NCBI RefSeq assembly: GCF_001931485.1
Contig: NZ_MSDV01000074.1
Coordinates: 62,001 to 126,000 of the forward strand
Origin: Burkholderia sp. SRS-W-2-2016
GTDB taxonomy: Bacteria; Pseudomonadota; Gammaproteobacteria; Burkholderiales; Burkholderiaceae
Length of the DNA stretch: 64,000 bases
Direction of reading: 5' to 3'
The notes beneath the pieces are model-generated. The model worked only from the letters and a program-made list of their open reading frames with translations, was not told where the DNA came from and did not search any database. Position numbers and translations under genes: made by a program. Shown in pieces: positions 7,923 to 16,032 of the stretch (position 1 is its first letter; each line of letters opens with the position of its first letter).

Positions 7923-8627
7923 TTAGCCGATCGGCGCGCGCGGCGCCGGTTCGAGGGTGTTGAGAGTCTGCGACAGCGGCGCGGCTTCCGGCCGGAATTC
8001 GCGCGTGGCCTTCCATTTCGCGCGGATGAACGGCCGGTCGTGGCCGGACACTTTGAGCGCGATATTGGTGACCCAGCGTTGGGTCGGCACGTGCACGCCG
8101 TGCATCACGATCGCCAGCACCAGCATGCTGACGGCCACCGGCAGTATCGACAGCCGGCCCGGCTCCGCATTCCACGCGATGCGCACGAACACCAGCGCGG
8201 CGAGCGCGCCGACGAGGCAACCGGTCACCGCTTCGGACGGCGAATGCGCGCTCAGCACAACGCGCGACAAGCCCACCGCGATGCCGGCGGCGAGCCCCGC
8301 CAGCACCCCCAACAGCCGCAGCGCGGGCCGCGCGGGCAACAGCATCAGAAACAGCGCGACCGGATAGACCGAGGTGGACAGCATCGCGTGACCGCTGACG
8401 CCGGTGAAGTCGAGTTCACGGATGCCGACGCCCCAGCCGAGGAATGCGAGCTTGGTGACGGTCACGATACCGATCGCCGAGCCGAGCAGGGCCAGCCAGC
8501 AGGCGGAGAGCCTCCACGAATAGCCGACCGCCAGCCAGATCGCGATGGCGAACGCGAGCGGCAGCGTCATGCCGGCGCCGCCGAGGCTGGTGATCGAATA
8601 CCACAGATGGATGGGTAAATCGGGCAT
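7923..8627 (-). CDS. PAP2-superfamily membrane phosphatase-like protein
   Basis: 234-residue polytopic membrane protein with about six helices. The acid-phosphatase/vanadium-haloperoxidase motifs are recognisable: a K...R segment at about 59-70, SGH at 78-80 and SR-x5-H at 121-128. The Asp that normally follows the third motif is Glu132, so activity is likely but slightly atypical. Family members dephosphorylate undecaprenyl pyrophosphate or phosphatidate at the membrane. ATG at 8627 gives a clean first helix; an in-frame ATG at 8696 would add 23 charged residues. Neither start has a strong ribosome site. The ends of two CCGCTTAG repeats overlap the stop codon. Confidence 0.75.
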   Translation of the reverse strand: MPDLPIHLWYSITSLGGAGMTLPLAFAIAIWLAVGYSWRLSACWLALLGSAIGIVTVTKLAFLGWGVGIRELDFTGVSGHAMLSTSVYPVALFLMLLPARPALRLLGVLAGLAAGIAVGLSRVVLSAHSPSEAVTGCLVGALAALVFVRIAWNAEPGRLSILPVAVSMLVLAIVMHGVHVPTQRWVTNIALKVSGHDRPFIRAKWKATREFRPEAAPLSQTLNTLEPAPRAPIG

Positions 8628-8994
8628 GGGCAAAAGCGCGACGCGGGTCGCGTGGAATGGGGGTGAGCGGGAAGCGGCGCGCGGCCGGCGGTGCATGCCG
8701 GTGCGACTCGGTTCGACAGGGTCGAAGGCTAGCCGTCAGTATAGACGGGTGTCGGGTTGACGGTCTTGCCGCCCGCGACGCATTTATTGCCTTGAATGTT
8801 GGCTGCCGAACGGCCATCGTGCGAGTTGGACGGCGGGGTCGCGACAAGGTTCGCGGCAGCGGAAATCTGACCTGGCTGACGACAGCGGTCTTCAGCAACG
8901 GACGAAAAATGGTGTTATTGTGCATTGCACAACTTTATGCGATCTGGTGATTTTCCCCTGATCTGCACTGTCCCTTTTTGCGAGGTTATCGCCG
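8628..8994. other. Divergent intergenic region between the PAP2 and PHB-depolymerase-like genes
   Basis: About 370 bases without a supportable gene. The first 70 bases may still be coding if the PAP2 protein starts at 8696. The only clear structure is the 15-bp palindrome at 8918-8932 in the AT-richer last 100 bases, which presumably holds the promoter for the hydrolase at 8995. Confidence 0.5.
8918..8932. promoter_or_regulatory. PhaR-like palindrome ahead of the PHB-depolymerase-family gene
   Basis: TTGTGCATTGCACAA is a perfect odd palindrome 62 bp upstream of the ATG. Its core TGC-N3-GCA matches the TGCRNYGCA-type operator described for the polyhydroxybutyrate regulator PhaR in other proteobacteria. 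The downstream gene belongs to a PHB-depolymerase-like family, which supports the link; binding is inferred. Confidence 0.55.
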
Positions 8995-10179
8995 ATGGCT
9001 AAAAGCCTGTCGAAAATCTGGCTGCGCGGTTTAAAGCGGCTGCTCGCGATTCAGACCGAACACGCGCAAAAAACCGTCAAGCGAACGCCGGCGCGACCGG
9101 TTCGCGCCGCCGCCAACAAACCGTCGAGTAAAGCCCGGCCGCTGAAGCCGGCCGCCGCGCTGCGCACGCCCGCGAAACGCGAAGCACCGCGCGAGTCGCG
9201 GGTGCGGCCGCGCGCGGCGGCGTGGGCGAGCGGCGCGTGGACGCGCTCGTTCCATTCCGCGCCGGCCGCGCCGGGCCGGCTCGTCAATCATCTGCAGTAC
9301 GGGCTGTATATCCCGTCCGGCCATGCGCACGAAGCGATGCCGCTGGTCGTGATGCTGCACGGCTGCACCCAGTCCATCGACGAATTCGCCGAAGGCACGC
9401 GGATGAACCTGCTCGCCGACCGCTACGGCTTCGCGGTGGTCTACCCGGAGCAGTCGAAGCACGCGCACTCGCATCGCTGCTGGCATTGGTACGACGCCGG
9501 CGACAGCGCGGGCGGCGCGGAGGCGCGGGCGGTGGTGTCGCTGGTCGATGCGCTGGTCGCGCAGCACGGCTTCGACGCCGAGCGCGTGTACGTGGCGGGG
9601 ATTTCCGCCGGTGCGGGCCTGAGTTCGCTGCTTGCCGTCAAGTATCCTGGGCATTTCGCCGCAGTGGCGCTCCACTCTGGCCCCGCTTTGGGCGAAGCCC
9701 GCTCGGGCATCACCGCGATGGACGTGATGCGGCGCGGCGCGCGCCGCGAGCCGGTCGAACTCGTCGATGCGATCACCGACGTTGCCCAATACCCGGGGAT
9801 GCCGGCCATCATCCTTCACGGCGACGCCGACCACGTGGTCGCGCCGGTCAACGCCGAGCAGCTGGCCACCCAGTTCCTGCGCCTGAACCGGATGATCGAC
9901 GCGCGCGGCGCGCGCAAGTCCGGCGAGATGCGCGAGGACCGCAAGGGCGGCGTGGTGATGCGCGACTATGTGCGCAGCGGGCGTCGCGTGGTACGGATGT
10001 GCCGGGTCCAGGGGCTCGGCCACGCATGGGCGGGCGGCGATGACGCGGTGCCGTTCCATTCGTCGAAAGGCCCGGACGCGAGCGCGATGATCTGGGAATT
10101 CTTCAAGCATCAACGCCGGCCCGAGGCCTCGCGCGTCGCGGATGGCGCGGCGGTGGCGGCTTCGTCGGCCGGCCGGTGA
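8995..10179 (+). CDS. PHB-depolymerase-family alpha/beta hydrolase
   Basis: 394-residue esterase of the PHB depolymerase / LpqC family. Residues 1-90 are a Lys/Arg/Ala/Pro-rich low-complexity extension without a signal peptide. The hydrolase core has the oxyanion segment VMLHGCTQS (about 119-127), nucleophile elbow G-I-S-A-G with Ser204, acid in HGDADHVV and His in GLGHAWAGG. The basic extension, similar to DNA- or granule-binding tails, and the PhaR-like upstream site suggest an intracellular role near PHB granules, but an ordinary carboxylesterase is equally possible. ATG at 8995 follows a GAGGTTA ribosome site. Confidence 0.85.
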   Translation: MAKSLSKIWLRGLKRLLAIQTEHAQKTVKRTPARPVRAAANKPSSKARPLKPAAALRTPAKREAPRESRVRPRAAAWASGAWTRSFHSAPAAPGRLVNHLQYGLYIPSGHAHEAMPLVVMLHGCTQSIDEFAEGTRMNLLADRYGFAVVYPEQSKHAHSHRCWHWYDAGDSAGGAEARAVVSLVDALVAQHGFDAERVYVAGISAGAGLSSLLAVKYPGHFAAVALHSGPALGEARSGITAMDVMRRGARREPVELVDAITDVAQYPGMPAIILHGDADHVVAPVNAEQLATQFLRLNRMIDARGARKSGEMREDRKGGVVMRDYVRSGRRVVRMCRVQGLGHAWAGGDDAVPFHSSKGPDASAMIWEFFKHQRRPEASRVADGAAVAASSAGR

Positions 10180-10222
10180 CGCCGGGACAACACCTCGAAT
10201 ATTGATCAGTGGCGCAATCCTA

Positions 10223-10250
10223 GGGTTTTCCCTATAATACGGGTTATCCC
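10223..10250 (+). promoter_or_regulatory. DUF3563 promoter: TATAAT between two GGGTTWTCCC boxes
   Basis: GGGTTTTCCC (10223-10232) and GGGTTATCCC (10241-10250) are near-identical decamers, each an inverted repeat, spaced 18 bp apart centre to centre. A perfect TATAAT (10233-10238) lies between them, 52 bp before the start codon. Placement on both sides of the -10 suggests an operator pair. Confidence 0.5.
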
Positions 10251-10251
10251 T

Positions 10252-10267
10252 TAGGCGTAAACGCCTA
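10252..10267 (+). promoter_or_regulatory. Stem-loop in the 5' leader of the DUF3563 gene
   Basis: TAGGCGT and ACGCCTA pair around a two-base AA centre, just downstream of the presumed transcription start and 22 bp before the ATG. It could be a 5' stabilising hairpin or an operator. Confidence 0.4.
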
Positions 10268-10289
10268 GCTCACATTGCCGAGGTCGACC

Positions 10290-10472
10290 ATGTATCTGCT
10301 TAGCCGCCTGTTTCTATTCCTGACCAAATCGCCGGACCAGCTCGCCAAAGAGCGCGCCGACGCCTATCTCGCCGAAGCGACCGATCTGTACGATCTCGAA
10401 TTCCGTATGCGCAAGCTCGACCGTGACGCGAACGTGCGCCAGCCGTCGTGGATGAGCCAGCACTACGGCTGA
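10290..10472 (+). CDS. DUF3563-family microprotein
   Basis: 60-residue protein starting MYLLSRLFLFLTKSPDQLAK, then an acidic/basic helical stretch with DLYDLEFRMRKLDRD. It resembles the DUF3563 microproteins common in Burkholderia and close in style to DUF1127 proteins: short, charged, helical and of unknown function. It has its own well-formed promoter with TATAAT and paired GGGTTWTCCC boxes, so it is probably a strongly regulated single gene. No signal peptide is evident; the first 12 residues are hydrophobic and might touch the membrane. ATG at 10290 follows CCGAGGTCG. Confidence 0.8.
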   Translation: MYLLSRLFLFLTKSPDQLAKERADAYLAEATDLYDLEFRMRKLDRDANVRQPSWMSQHYG

Positions 10473-10691
10473 TCCGGCGTCGAAGCGTCCGCATCAAATG
10501 TAGCAATCGGAGCATCGGCGGGTAATGAGACGCCGGTGTTCGGGGCACGCCGCTCAGGCGCTCGCCCGAAACCTTCGCTTCACCCGCTTCGCGCTCCACG
10601 CGGCCTTCGCGGCCGGGCCACTCAGACGGCTTACTTCCAGCGTGTCGCTTCTAAGTGCCTGCCTCAGGCAACTCATCTCCAACGGCTCGAA

Positions 10692-11177
10692 TCACGCAGC
10701 CGGATTCATCTGCCATAGCGCGTAATTGAGCAGCGCCGCATACGCGACCCATATCACGTACGGCACCAGCAGCACGCCCGCGAGACGATCACGTCGCCAG
10801 AACATATAGGTCAGCACGACGATCAGCACCAGCAGGATCAGGATGTCGACCAGCCCCGCGTCGGGCCGGTGCAGGCCGAAAAAGAGCCACATCCACGCCG
10901 CGTTGAACAGCAGTTGTACGACCCACAGCACGATCGCCGCGGTCATGCCGTCGCGCTTCCAGACCCGCCACGCGGAAAACGCCATCAGTACGTACAGCAC
11001 GGTCCAGACCGGCGGGAACACCCAGTTCGGCGGATTGAAGACGGGCTTGTGCAGACCCGCGTACCACGCGTCCGGCATCGATAGACTCGCGGCCCAGCCG
11101 GCCGCCAGCGTCAGGATCAGAAACACGAGCAGCGACGGCAGGCGGCGCATCTTTACCCTCCAGATGTTGTTGTTCAT
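10692..11177 (-). CDS. tspO: TspO/MBR-family tryptophan-rich sensory protein
   Basis: 161-residue membrane protein with five helices. The TspO hallmarks are present: KPVFNPPNWVFPPVW (about 44-58), many Trp residues, and the WxxFFGL and PYVIWVAYAALLNYALW segments. TspO binds and may degrade or transport porphyrins, and in Rhodobacter modulates photosynthesis genes in response to oxygen and light. It begins 16 bp after the photolyase stop, so it is the second gene of a leftward phrB-tspO unit. Pairing with photolyase suggests control by light or photo-oxidative stress. Confidence 0.92.
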   Translation of the reverse strand: MNNNIWRVKMRRLPSLLVFLILTLAAGWAASLSMPDAWYAGLHKPVFNPPNWVFPPVWTVLYVLMAFSAWRVWKRDGMTAAIVLWVVQLLFNAAWMWLFFGLHRPDAGLVDILILLVLIVVLTYMFWRRDRLAGVLLVPYVIWVAYAALLNYALWQMNPAA

Positions 11178-11193
11178 TGATGTAAGCGGGCAC

Positions 11194-12693
11194 TCACTTG
11201 CCGTAACGGGCCAGCGTGCGCTCGCGGGCCTGCGCGTGATCGACGATCGGTTCCGGATAGTCCTTGCCCAGTACCACGCCGAATTCCGCGAGCCGCTGCG
11301 CGCCCGCCAGCCACGGCGCGTGAATCCATTTTGCCGGCAAGTTCGCGAGCTCGGGAAGGTAGCGTTTGATAAAGCGGCCGTCCGGGTCGAATTTTTCGGA
11401 CTGGGTGACCGGATTGAAGATGCGGAAGTACGGTTGCGCGTCGCAGCCGGTCGAGGCTGCCCATTGCCAGCCGCCGTTGTTCGCGGAGAAATCGAAGTCG
11501 TTGAGCAGGTCCGCGAAATAGCGCTCGCCGCGGCGCCAGTCGATGCCGAGATCCTTCGCGAGAAAGCTCGCGGTCACCATCCGCAGACGGTTGTGCATGT
11601 AGCCGGTGCGGTTCAGTTGCAGCATCGCCGCGTCGATCAGCGGATAGCCGGTGCGGCCGTCGCACCACGCGGCGAACGCTTTGTCGGCCGCCGCGCCGTG
11701 TTCCCAGCGCAGATGCGCGTATTCCGGCTTGAAGGGCGCGCCGCTCGCGATGCGCGGATGATGCGCAAGCACCATGAAGTAGAAGTCCCGCCAGATCAGC
11801 TCGGAGAGCCAGGTCGCCGCGCCTTTGCCGTCGGGCTGTAGCGACATCTCGTACGCGAGGCGCGCGAGCGTGCGGATCGACACGGTGCCGAAGCGCAGAT
11901 GCACCGACAGATAGCTCGGCCCCTTCGCGGCCGGAAAGTCGCGGCGGTCCGCGTAGCTATCGATGCGCGTCAGGAAGTCGTCGAGCAACTGTTGCGCGCC
12001 GCTCATGCCGGCGGGCAGCGCCAGCTCCGCGAGGTTGCTCGGCGCGAAGCCGAGCTGGTCGAGCGTCGGCAACTTGCGATCGAGCTTGCGCGGCAGCGGC
12101 GCCAGATGCTTCGCGTAGGTTTCGACCGGGTAGGGCTTGAGGTCGAACGCGCCCAGTTGCTTGAGCCACGCGTTCTTGTACGGCGTGAACACCGCGAACG
12201 GTTTGCGCTGGCCGTTCAGCACCTCGTCGCGCTCGAAAATCGTCTGGTCCTTGAACGACAGCCACTGGCGGCCCGCGTCGGCGAGCTGTTCGCCGACCGC
12301 CGCATCGCGTTCGATCGCGACCGGCTCGTAATCGTGGTTCGCGAACACCGCATCGACTCGCAGTTCGGCGGCCAGCTTCGGCACCAGTTCCGCGGGATCG
12401 CCATACAGCACGACGAGGCCGCCGCCGTGGGCGCGCAACGCATCGTCCAGTTCTTGCAGCGATGCGAGGATGAAATCGATCCGCCGGTCCTGCACCGGTT
12501 CGCCCGGATGGCGCGTCTGCCACGTATCGATCAGCGGTTGCAGGATCGTCGTGTCGAACACGAAGACGCACCACACCCGCTCGCAATGCTTGAGCGCGTA
12601 GTACAGCGCGGCATGATCGGTGCTGCGCAGATCGCGGCGGAACCAGACGAGGCCGGTGTCGAAGGAGTCGTCGAGGCGGCGGGCGCGTGTCAT
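11194..12693 (-). CDS. phrB: Deoxyribodipyrimidine photolyase
   Basis: 499-residue FAD flavoprotein of the class I CPD photolyase family, which uses blue light to split cyclobutane pyrimidine dimers. The N-terminal antenna domain begins TGLVWFRRDLRSTDHAALYYAL. The C-terminal FAD/DNA domain has the conserved WLSELIWRDFYFMVLAHHP and the signature AMLQLNRTGYMHNRLRMVTASFL. The FAD-contact sequence NNGGWQWAASTGCDAQPYFRIFNP is seen near residue 400. It starts a leftward unit with tspO 16 bp downstream. Length and motifs are standard for beta-proteobacterial PhrB rather than a cryptochrome. Confidence 0.95.
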   Translation of the reverse strand: MTRARRLDDSFDTGLVWFRRDLRSTDHAALYYALKHCERVWCVFVFDTTILQPLIDTWQTRHPGEPVQDRRIDFILASLQELDDALRAHGGGLVVLYGDPAELVPKLAAELRVDAVFANHDYEPVAIERDAAVGEQLADAGRQWLSFKDQTIFERDEVLNGQRKPFAVFTPYKNAWLKQLGAFDLKPYPVETYAKHLAPLPRKLDRKLPTLDQLGFAPSNLAELALPAGMSGAQQLLDDFLTRIDSYADRRDFPAAKGPSYLSVHLRFGTVSIRTLARLAYEMSLQPDGKGAATWLSELIWRDFYFMVLAHHPRIASGAPFKPEYAHLRWEHGAAADKAFAAWCDGRTGYPLIDAAMLQLNRTGYMHNRLRMVTASFLAKDLGIDWRRGERYFADLLNDFDFSANNGGWQWAASTGCDAQPYFRIFNPVTQSEKFDPDGRFIKRYLPELANLPAKWIHAPWLAGAQRLAEFGVVLGKDYPEPIVDHAQARERTLARYGK

Positions 12694-12771
12694 CGGGTAT
12701 CGGTGGAAAGCGGGAAGTTGGGGAGCGGTGTCGCAGATTGCGTGCCGCGGGCGCCAGATGCAGCTGGATGC

Positions 12772-12811
12772 AACAACGCCCGCCCCTATTGTGCAGGGAG
12801 CGGGCGTTGTT
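12772..12811 (-). terminator. Stem-loop after ohr (probable terminator)
   Basis: AACAACGCCCGC (12772-12783) pairs perfectly with GCGGGCGTTGTT (12800-12811), with further CCCT/AGGG pairing inside. It follows the ohr stop by 36 bases on the minus strand. There is no clear U-tract, so termination strength is uncertain. Confidence 0.5.
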
Positions 12812-12846
12812 CGCGACGGCGCGGGGTTGCGCGCCGGTCGGCCGGC

Positions 12847-13266
12847 TTACGCGACGTGCAGACGCACCGCGACGTTGTTGCGCGTGGCGTTCGAGTACGG
12901 GCACACCTGATGCGCGGCGTCGACCAGTTCCTTCGCCGCTTCCGGCGCGAGGCCCGGCAGCGTGATGCGCAGATCGATGTCGAGCGCGAAGCCGCCGTGG
13001 TCGTTCGGGCCGATGCCGACGTCCGCGGAAACCTGCGTGTCGGCCGGCAGCGCCTGCTTGCGCTGACCGGCGACGAACTTCATCGCGCTCAGGAAACAGG
13101 CCGAGTAGCCGGCCGCGAACAGCTGTTCGGGGTTGGTGCCCGCCGCGCCGTTGCCGCCGAGCTCACGCGGCGCAGCCAGCTTCACGTCCAATGCATTGTC
13201 CGACGATACGGCGCGGCCGTCGCGGCCACCGGTGCTCGTTGCGCTTGCTTTGTAGAGGATGTTCAT
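12847..13266 (-). CDS. ohr: Organic hydroperoxide resistance protein Ohr
   Basis: 139-residue OsmC/Ohr-family thiol peroxidase that reduces organic hydroperoxides with two redox cysteines. These are Cys57 in AGYSACFLSA and Cys122 in HQVCPYSNATRNN, both in the canonical context; ELGGNGAAGTNPEQLFA precedes the first. It lies 187 bp downstream of ohrR on the same strand and has its own upstream AT-rich palindromes, the standard ohrR-ohr arrangement. The homodimer is cytoplasmic and is reduced by lipoylated proteins in characterised bacteria. Confidence 0.96.
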   Translation of the reverse strand: MNILYKASATSTGGRDGRAVSSDNALDVKLAAPRELGGNGAAGTNPEQLFAAGYSACFLSAMKFVAGQRKQALPADTQVSADVGIGPNDHGGFALDIDLRITLPGLAPEAAKELVDAAHQVCPYSNATRNNVAVRLHVA

Positions 13267-13368
13267 GGTGCTGCTCCTTGTCTGGATTGGTCAGGGTTCG
13301 CATGCTTGCGCGGGCTGGTTCGCCGGTCTGGCGAGGTAACAGCGAAGCGGCATGTCGAGTAAGATAGT

Positions 13369-13402
13369 ACACAAATCATTTGTGTGCAAATTAATTTTTG
13401 CA
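13369..13402. promoter_or_regulatory. OhrR operator region of ohr
   Basis: Two adjoining AT-rich inverted repeats: ACACAAAT-C-ATTTGTGT (13369-13385) and TGCAAA-N6-TTTGCA (13385-13402). They lie about 100 bp upstream of the ohr ATG. The TGCAAATTAATTTTTGCA element resembles known proteobacterial OhrR operators. Two sites suggest a strong, possibly cooperative, repression. Confidence 0.6.
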
Positions 13403-13453
13403 TCGACGCGATAGCGTGCCCCCGTTTGGTCGGTGCTCGCGGCAGTGCGGCGG

Positions 13454-13915
13454 TTACTCGCCGTCGTCCATGTAATCGTTGAGCGTCGCTCGCAGGCGTG
13501 TGAGATCGTCGCGCAAGCGCAGCAGGAATTCCGGCGTCTGTTGGGTCGCGCAGAAGATTTCCGCCGGCACTTCGCGTGCCTGTCGTTTGAGCGCCTTGCC
13601 CGCGCTGGAGAGCCGGATGTAGACGAGTCGTTCGTCGTCGGTGCCGCGCACGCGTTCGACGAGGCCTTGTGCCTCGAGCCGCTTGAGCAGCGGCGTGACC
13701 GTCGCCGGATCGAGATTCAGGCGCGTGGCCATGTCTTTCACGGTGACGTTGTCGGTTTCCCACAGCACCAGCATCGCCAGGTATTGCGGGTAGGTCAGGC
13801 CGAGCTTGTCGAGCAGCGGCTTGTACGCCTTCGTCATCGCCAGCGAGGTCGAGTAGAGGGCGAAGCAGAGTTGCTCGTCGAGCGTAAAGGGGAGGGCGGC
13901 GCGCTGAGTGGTCAT
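13454..13915 (-). CDS. ohrR: OhrR, MarR-family organic peroxide sensor
   Basis: 153-residue redox-sensing repressor. The reactive Cys17 sits in LDEQLCFALYS, matching the sensing cysteine of OhrR, and a second Cys122 (EIFCATQ) indicates the two-cysteine, disulfide-forming type. The winged helix covers about residues 57-105 with wing RGTDDERLVY. ATG at 13915 was chosen over an upstream in-frame start because it matches the family N-terminus and lies just downstream of a 21-bp palindrome. Oxidation by lipid hydroperoxides should release it from the ohr and ohrR promoters. Confidence 0.93.
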   Translation of the reverse strand: MTTQRAALPFTLDEQLCFALYSTSLAMTKAYKPLLDKLGLTYPQYLAMLVLWETDNVTVKDMATRLNLDPATVTPLLKRLEAQGLVERVRGTDDERLVYIRLSSAGKALKRQAREVPAEIFCATQQTPEFLLRLRDDLTRLRATLNDYMDDGE

Positions 13916-13936
13916 CGTGCATCTCGGCTGAAAGAG

Positions 13937-13957
13937 CGTGCAAATGGATTGCACGCT
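13937..13957. promoter_or_regulatory. Probable autoregulatory operator of ohrR
   Basis: GCGTGCAA-N5-TTGCACGC is a perfect inverted repeat of 21 bp starting 22 bp upstream of the ohrR ATG. Its TGCAA half-sites match those ahead of ohr, so OhrR probably represses its own gene here. Confidence 0.6.
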
Positions 13958-14045
13958 AACCATTGTGCCGCAAACCGACGCAGGGTGATGGGCGCGAGAG
14001 GAAGGAACGGCGCGGGCGCCAGAACGGCCCCGCGCGTGAAATGGA

Positions 14046-14852
14046 TCAGGCCGCGGGCCGGGTCGGCAGATCCGGCGTTTGCGGCGTCTGCACGCCGAAG
14101 CAACCGCGATAGGTCGCGTAGAACGAGCAATACAGCATCGTGGTGACGATCATCGTCGCGGGCATCAGGATCGCGAACGCGAACTCGGCCGCGCCGAGCG
14201 CCTGCATCAGCGTGGACAGTCCGAGCGACACCAGCGTCGCCACCGCGAACCACAGCGCCGCGAACACCACGAACGCGCCGCGATTGCGCCAGCAGCTGAC
14301 GACGCTGAAGAACATCGCCTTGACCGGCGGCACGTCGTGCCACGCGGTGAGAATCGGCGAGAACCAGAACAGCATCGCGACCGGCACGTAAAACGCGAGC
14401 GCGGTCAGCACCGCGAGCGGAATGTTGCTGTTGGCGATCGCGTTCTCGTCCATCGTCGCGTTGCCGAGCATCACTTGCAGCAGCATGCCGCCGTCGGCGA
14501 GCGCGGAGCCGGCCAGCACCAGCGCCATCGCGATCACGTAGACGACGCCGAGCACCAGCAGCCGCCGCGTGACCACCGGACCGTACGAATGAAAGCCGTC
14601 GACGAGGATGGTCGGGAACACCGGCTTGCCGGCGATCGTGTCGCGGCACGCGGCCATGAAGCCGACCGCGACGCCCGGAATGAACAGCAGCGGCAGCACG
14701 CCGCCGACCACCGGGATCTGCGACACCAGCGTCATCACCAGCAGATAGGTGAAGAACAGCGTAAGGAACGCGAGCGGATTCTTGCGGAACAGCCAGATGC
14801 CTTGCCGGAACCACACGTAGCCGGTTTTCGCGGGGACTTCGATCAGTTGCAT
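14046..14852 (-). CDS. BPSS1780-family integral membrane protein of unknown function
   Basis: 268-residue protein with about six hydrophobic helices. The N-terminus reads MQLIEVPAKTGYVWFRQGIW, a pattern I associate with BPSS1780-type proteins of Burkholderia. It contains VGGVLPLLFIPGVAVGFMAACR and a Pro-rich tail QTPQTPDLPTRPAA. No catalytic motif is seen. Its start overlaps the end of thrB by 10 bp, so the two are translationally coupled on the minus strand. A transport or envelope role is possible, but no function can be claimed. Confidence 0.8.
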   Translation of the reverse strand: MQLIEVPAKTGYVWFRQGIWLFRKNPLAFLTLFFTYLLVMTLVSQIPVVGGVLPLLFIPGVAVGFMAACRDTIAGKPVFPTILVDGFHSYGPVVTRRLLVLGVVYVIAMALVLAGSALADGGMLLQVMLGNATMDENAIANSNIPLAVLTALAFYVPVAMLFWFSPILTAWHDVPPVKAMFFSVVSCWRNRGAFVVFAALWFAVATLVSLGLSTLMQALGAAEFAFAILMPATMIVTTMLYCSFYATYRGCFGVQTPQTPDLPTRPAA

Positions 14853-15838
14853 GGAGTATGGATGCCAGGATTGGCGACGCCTTTCAGGCGTTCGCGCAGA
14901 ATGCGTTCGAAATGGCCGGGGTCGTGCGGCTTGAGCAGTTCGGCCGCGCGCGGCAGGTGAAAATCATACAGGCGCGACACCCAGAAGCGGTACGCGCCGG
15001 CCCGCAGCATGTCGCCCCAATGGCGGTTTTCCTCGGCGGTGAACGGCCGCACCGTCTGGTACGCGCGCAGCAGCGCCTCGGTGCGGGCGTCGTCGAGCTG
15101 GCCGGTCGCGAGGTCGACGCACCAGTCGTTGACCGTCACCGCTACGTCGAACAGCCATTTGTCGCAGCCGGCGAAATAGAAGTCGAAGAAGCCGCCGAGC
15201 CGCACTTCGTGGCCGGTGTCGGGCGCCGCGTGCGCGAACATCGCGTTGTCGCGGAACAGGTCGGCGTGGCACGGGCCGCTCGGCATCGCGGCGTAATCGG
15301 CCGACGCGAAAAACGCTTCCTGATGCGCGAGTTCCGACGCCAGCAACTCGCGTTGCTCGCCTTCGAGGTACGGCAGGATTGTCGGCACGGTGTCGCGCCA
15401 CCACGGCAGGCTGCGCAGATTCGGCTGATAGCGCGGATAGTCGCGGCCCGCGAGGTGCATGCGCGCGAGCATCTGGCCGACCTCGACGCAGTGCTCGATG
15501 CCCGGCGCGAGTTCCGGCGCGCCTTCGAGCTTGGTGACGATCGTCGCCGGCTTGCCGAGCAGCATGCCGAACAGCGCGCCATCGTTGCGCGGCATCGGGT
15601 CGGGCACCGGCACGCGGCGCGACGCGAGGTGGCGCATCAGGTCGAGATAGAACGGCAGTTGTTCGGCGGTCAGCTTTTCAAAAATCGTCAACACGTATTC
15701 GCCGCGCGTCGTCGTCAGAAAGAAGTTGCTGTTTTCAATGCCGGACGAGATGCCACGCAATTCGACGACATCGCCGAGGTCGTAGTGGCGCATCCATTCT
15801 GCGAGTTGGGAGTCGTTGACTGCGGTGAAGACGGCCAT
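14843..15838 (-). CDS. thrB: Homoserine kinase, APH-fold type
   Basis: 331-residue kinase that phosphorylates L-homoserine to O-phosphohomoserine for threonine synthesis. It belongs to the aminoglycoside-phosphotransferase-like ThrB group used by beta- and some gamma-proteobacteria, not the GHMP type of E. coli. It starts MAVFTAVNDSQLAEWM, has SGIENSNFFL near residue 33, the catalytic CHADLFRDNAMF (about 195) and the Mg-binding FFDFYFAGCDKW (about 222). It overlaps the following membrane-protein gene by 10 bp and follows the DUF2782 gene by 194 bp on the same strand. Confidence 0.93.
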   Translation of the reverse strand: MAVFTAVNDSQLAEWMRHYDLGDVVELRGISSGIENSNFFLTTTRGEYVLTIFEKLTAEQLPFYLDLMRHLASRRVPVPDPMPRNDGALFGMLLGKPATIVTKLEGAPELAPGIEHCVEVGQMLARMHLAGRDYPRYQPNLRSLPWWRDTVPTILPYLEGEQRELLASELAHQEAFFASADYAAMPSGPCHADLFRDNAMFAHAAPDTGHEVRLGGFFDFYFAGCDKWLFDVAVTVNDWCVDLATGQLDDARTEALLRAYQTVRPFTAEENRHWGDMLRAGAYRFWVSRLYDFHLPRAAELLKPHDPGHFERILRERLKGVANPGIHTPCN

Positions 15839-16032
15839 GCGGGAAACGTCGGGTCAGGTTGTTCGGGCTGGCGCGGTAGGGCCAGTGCGAGGTGCGACAA
15901 AAGTAGGCAGCAAGCGGGTGGAGGCGGTGTCGAACCAGGCGGTTCGGCGTATCCGCATTGCGCTTGCGCGGAACACGGGCCGCGGCGCGGGACCCGGCCA
16001 GTGCCGGTGCCGGCGCGCCGCTTCCGGGTCGA

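Noticed and set aside
7911..7926. Tandem CCGCTTAG pair at the PAP2 gene end
   Set aside because: Only two eight-base units and one overlaps the stop codon; too short to be called an element.
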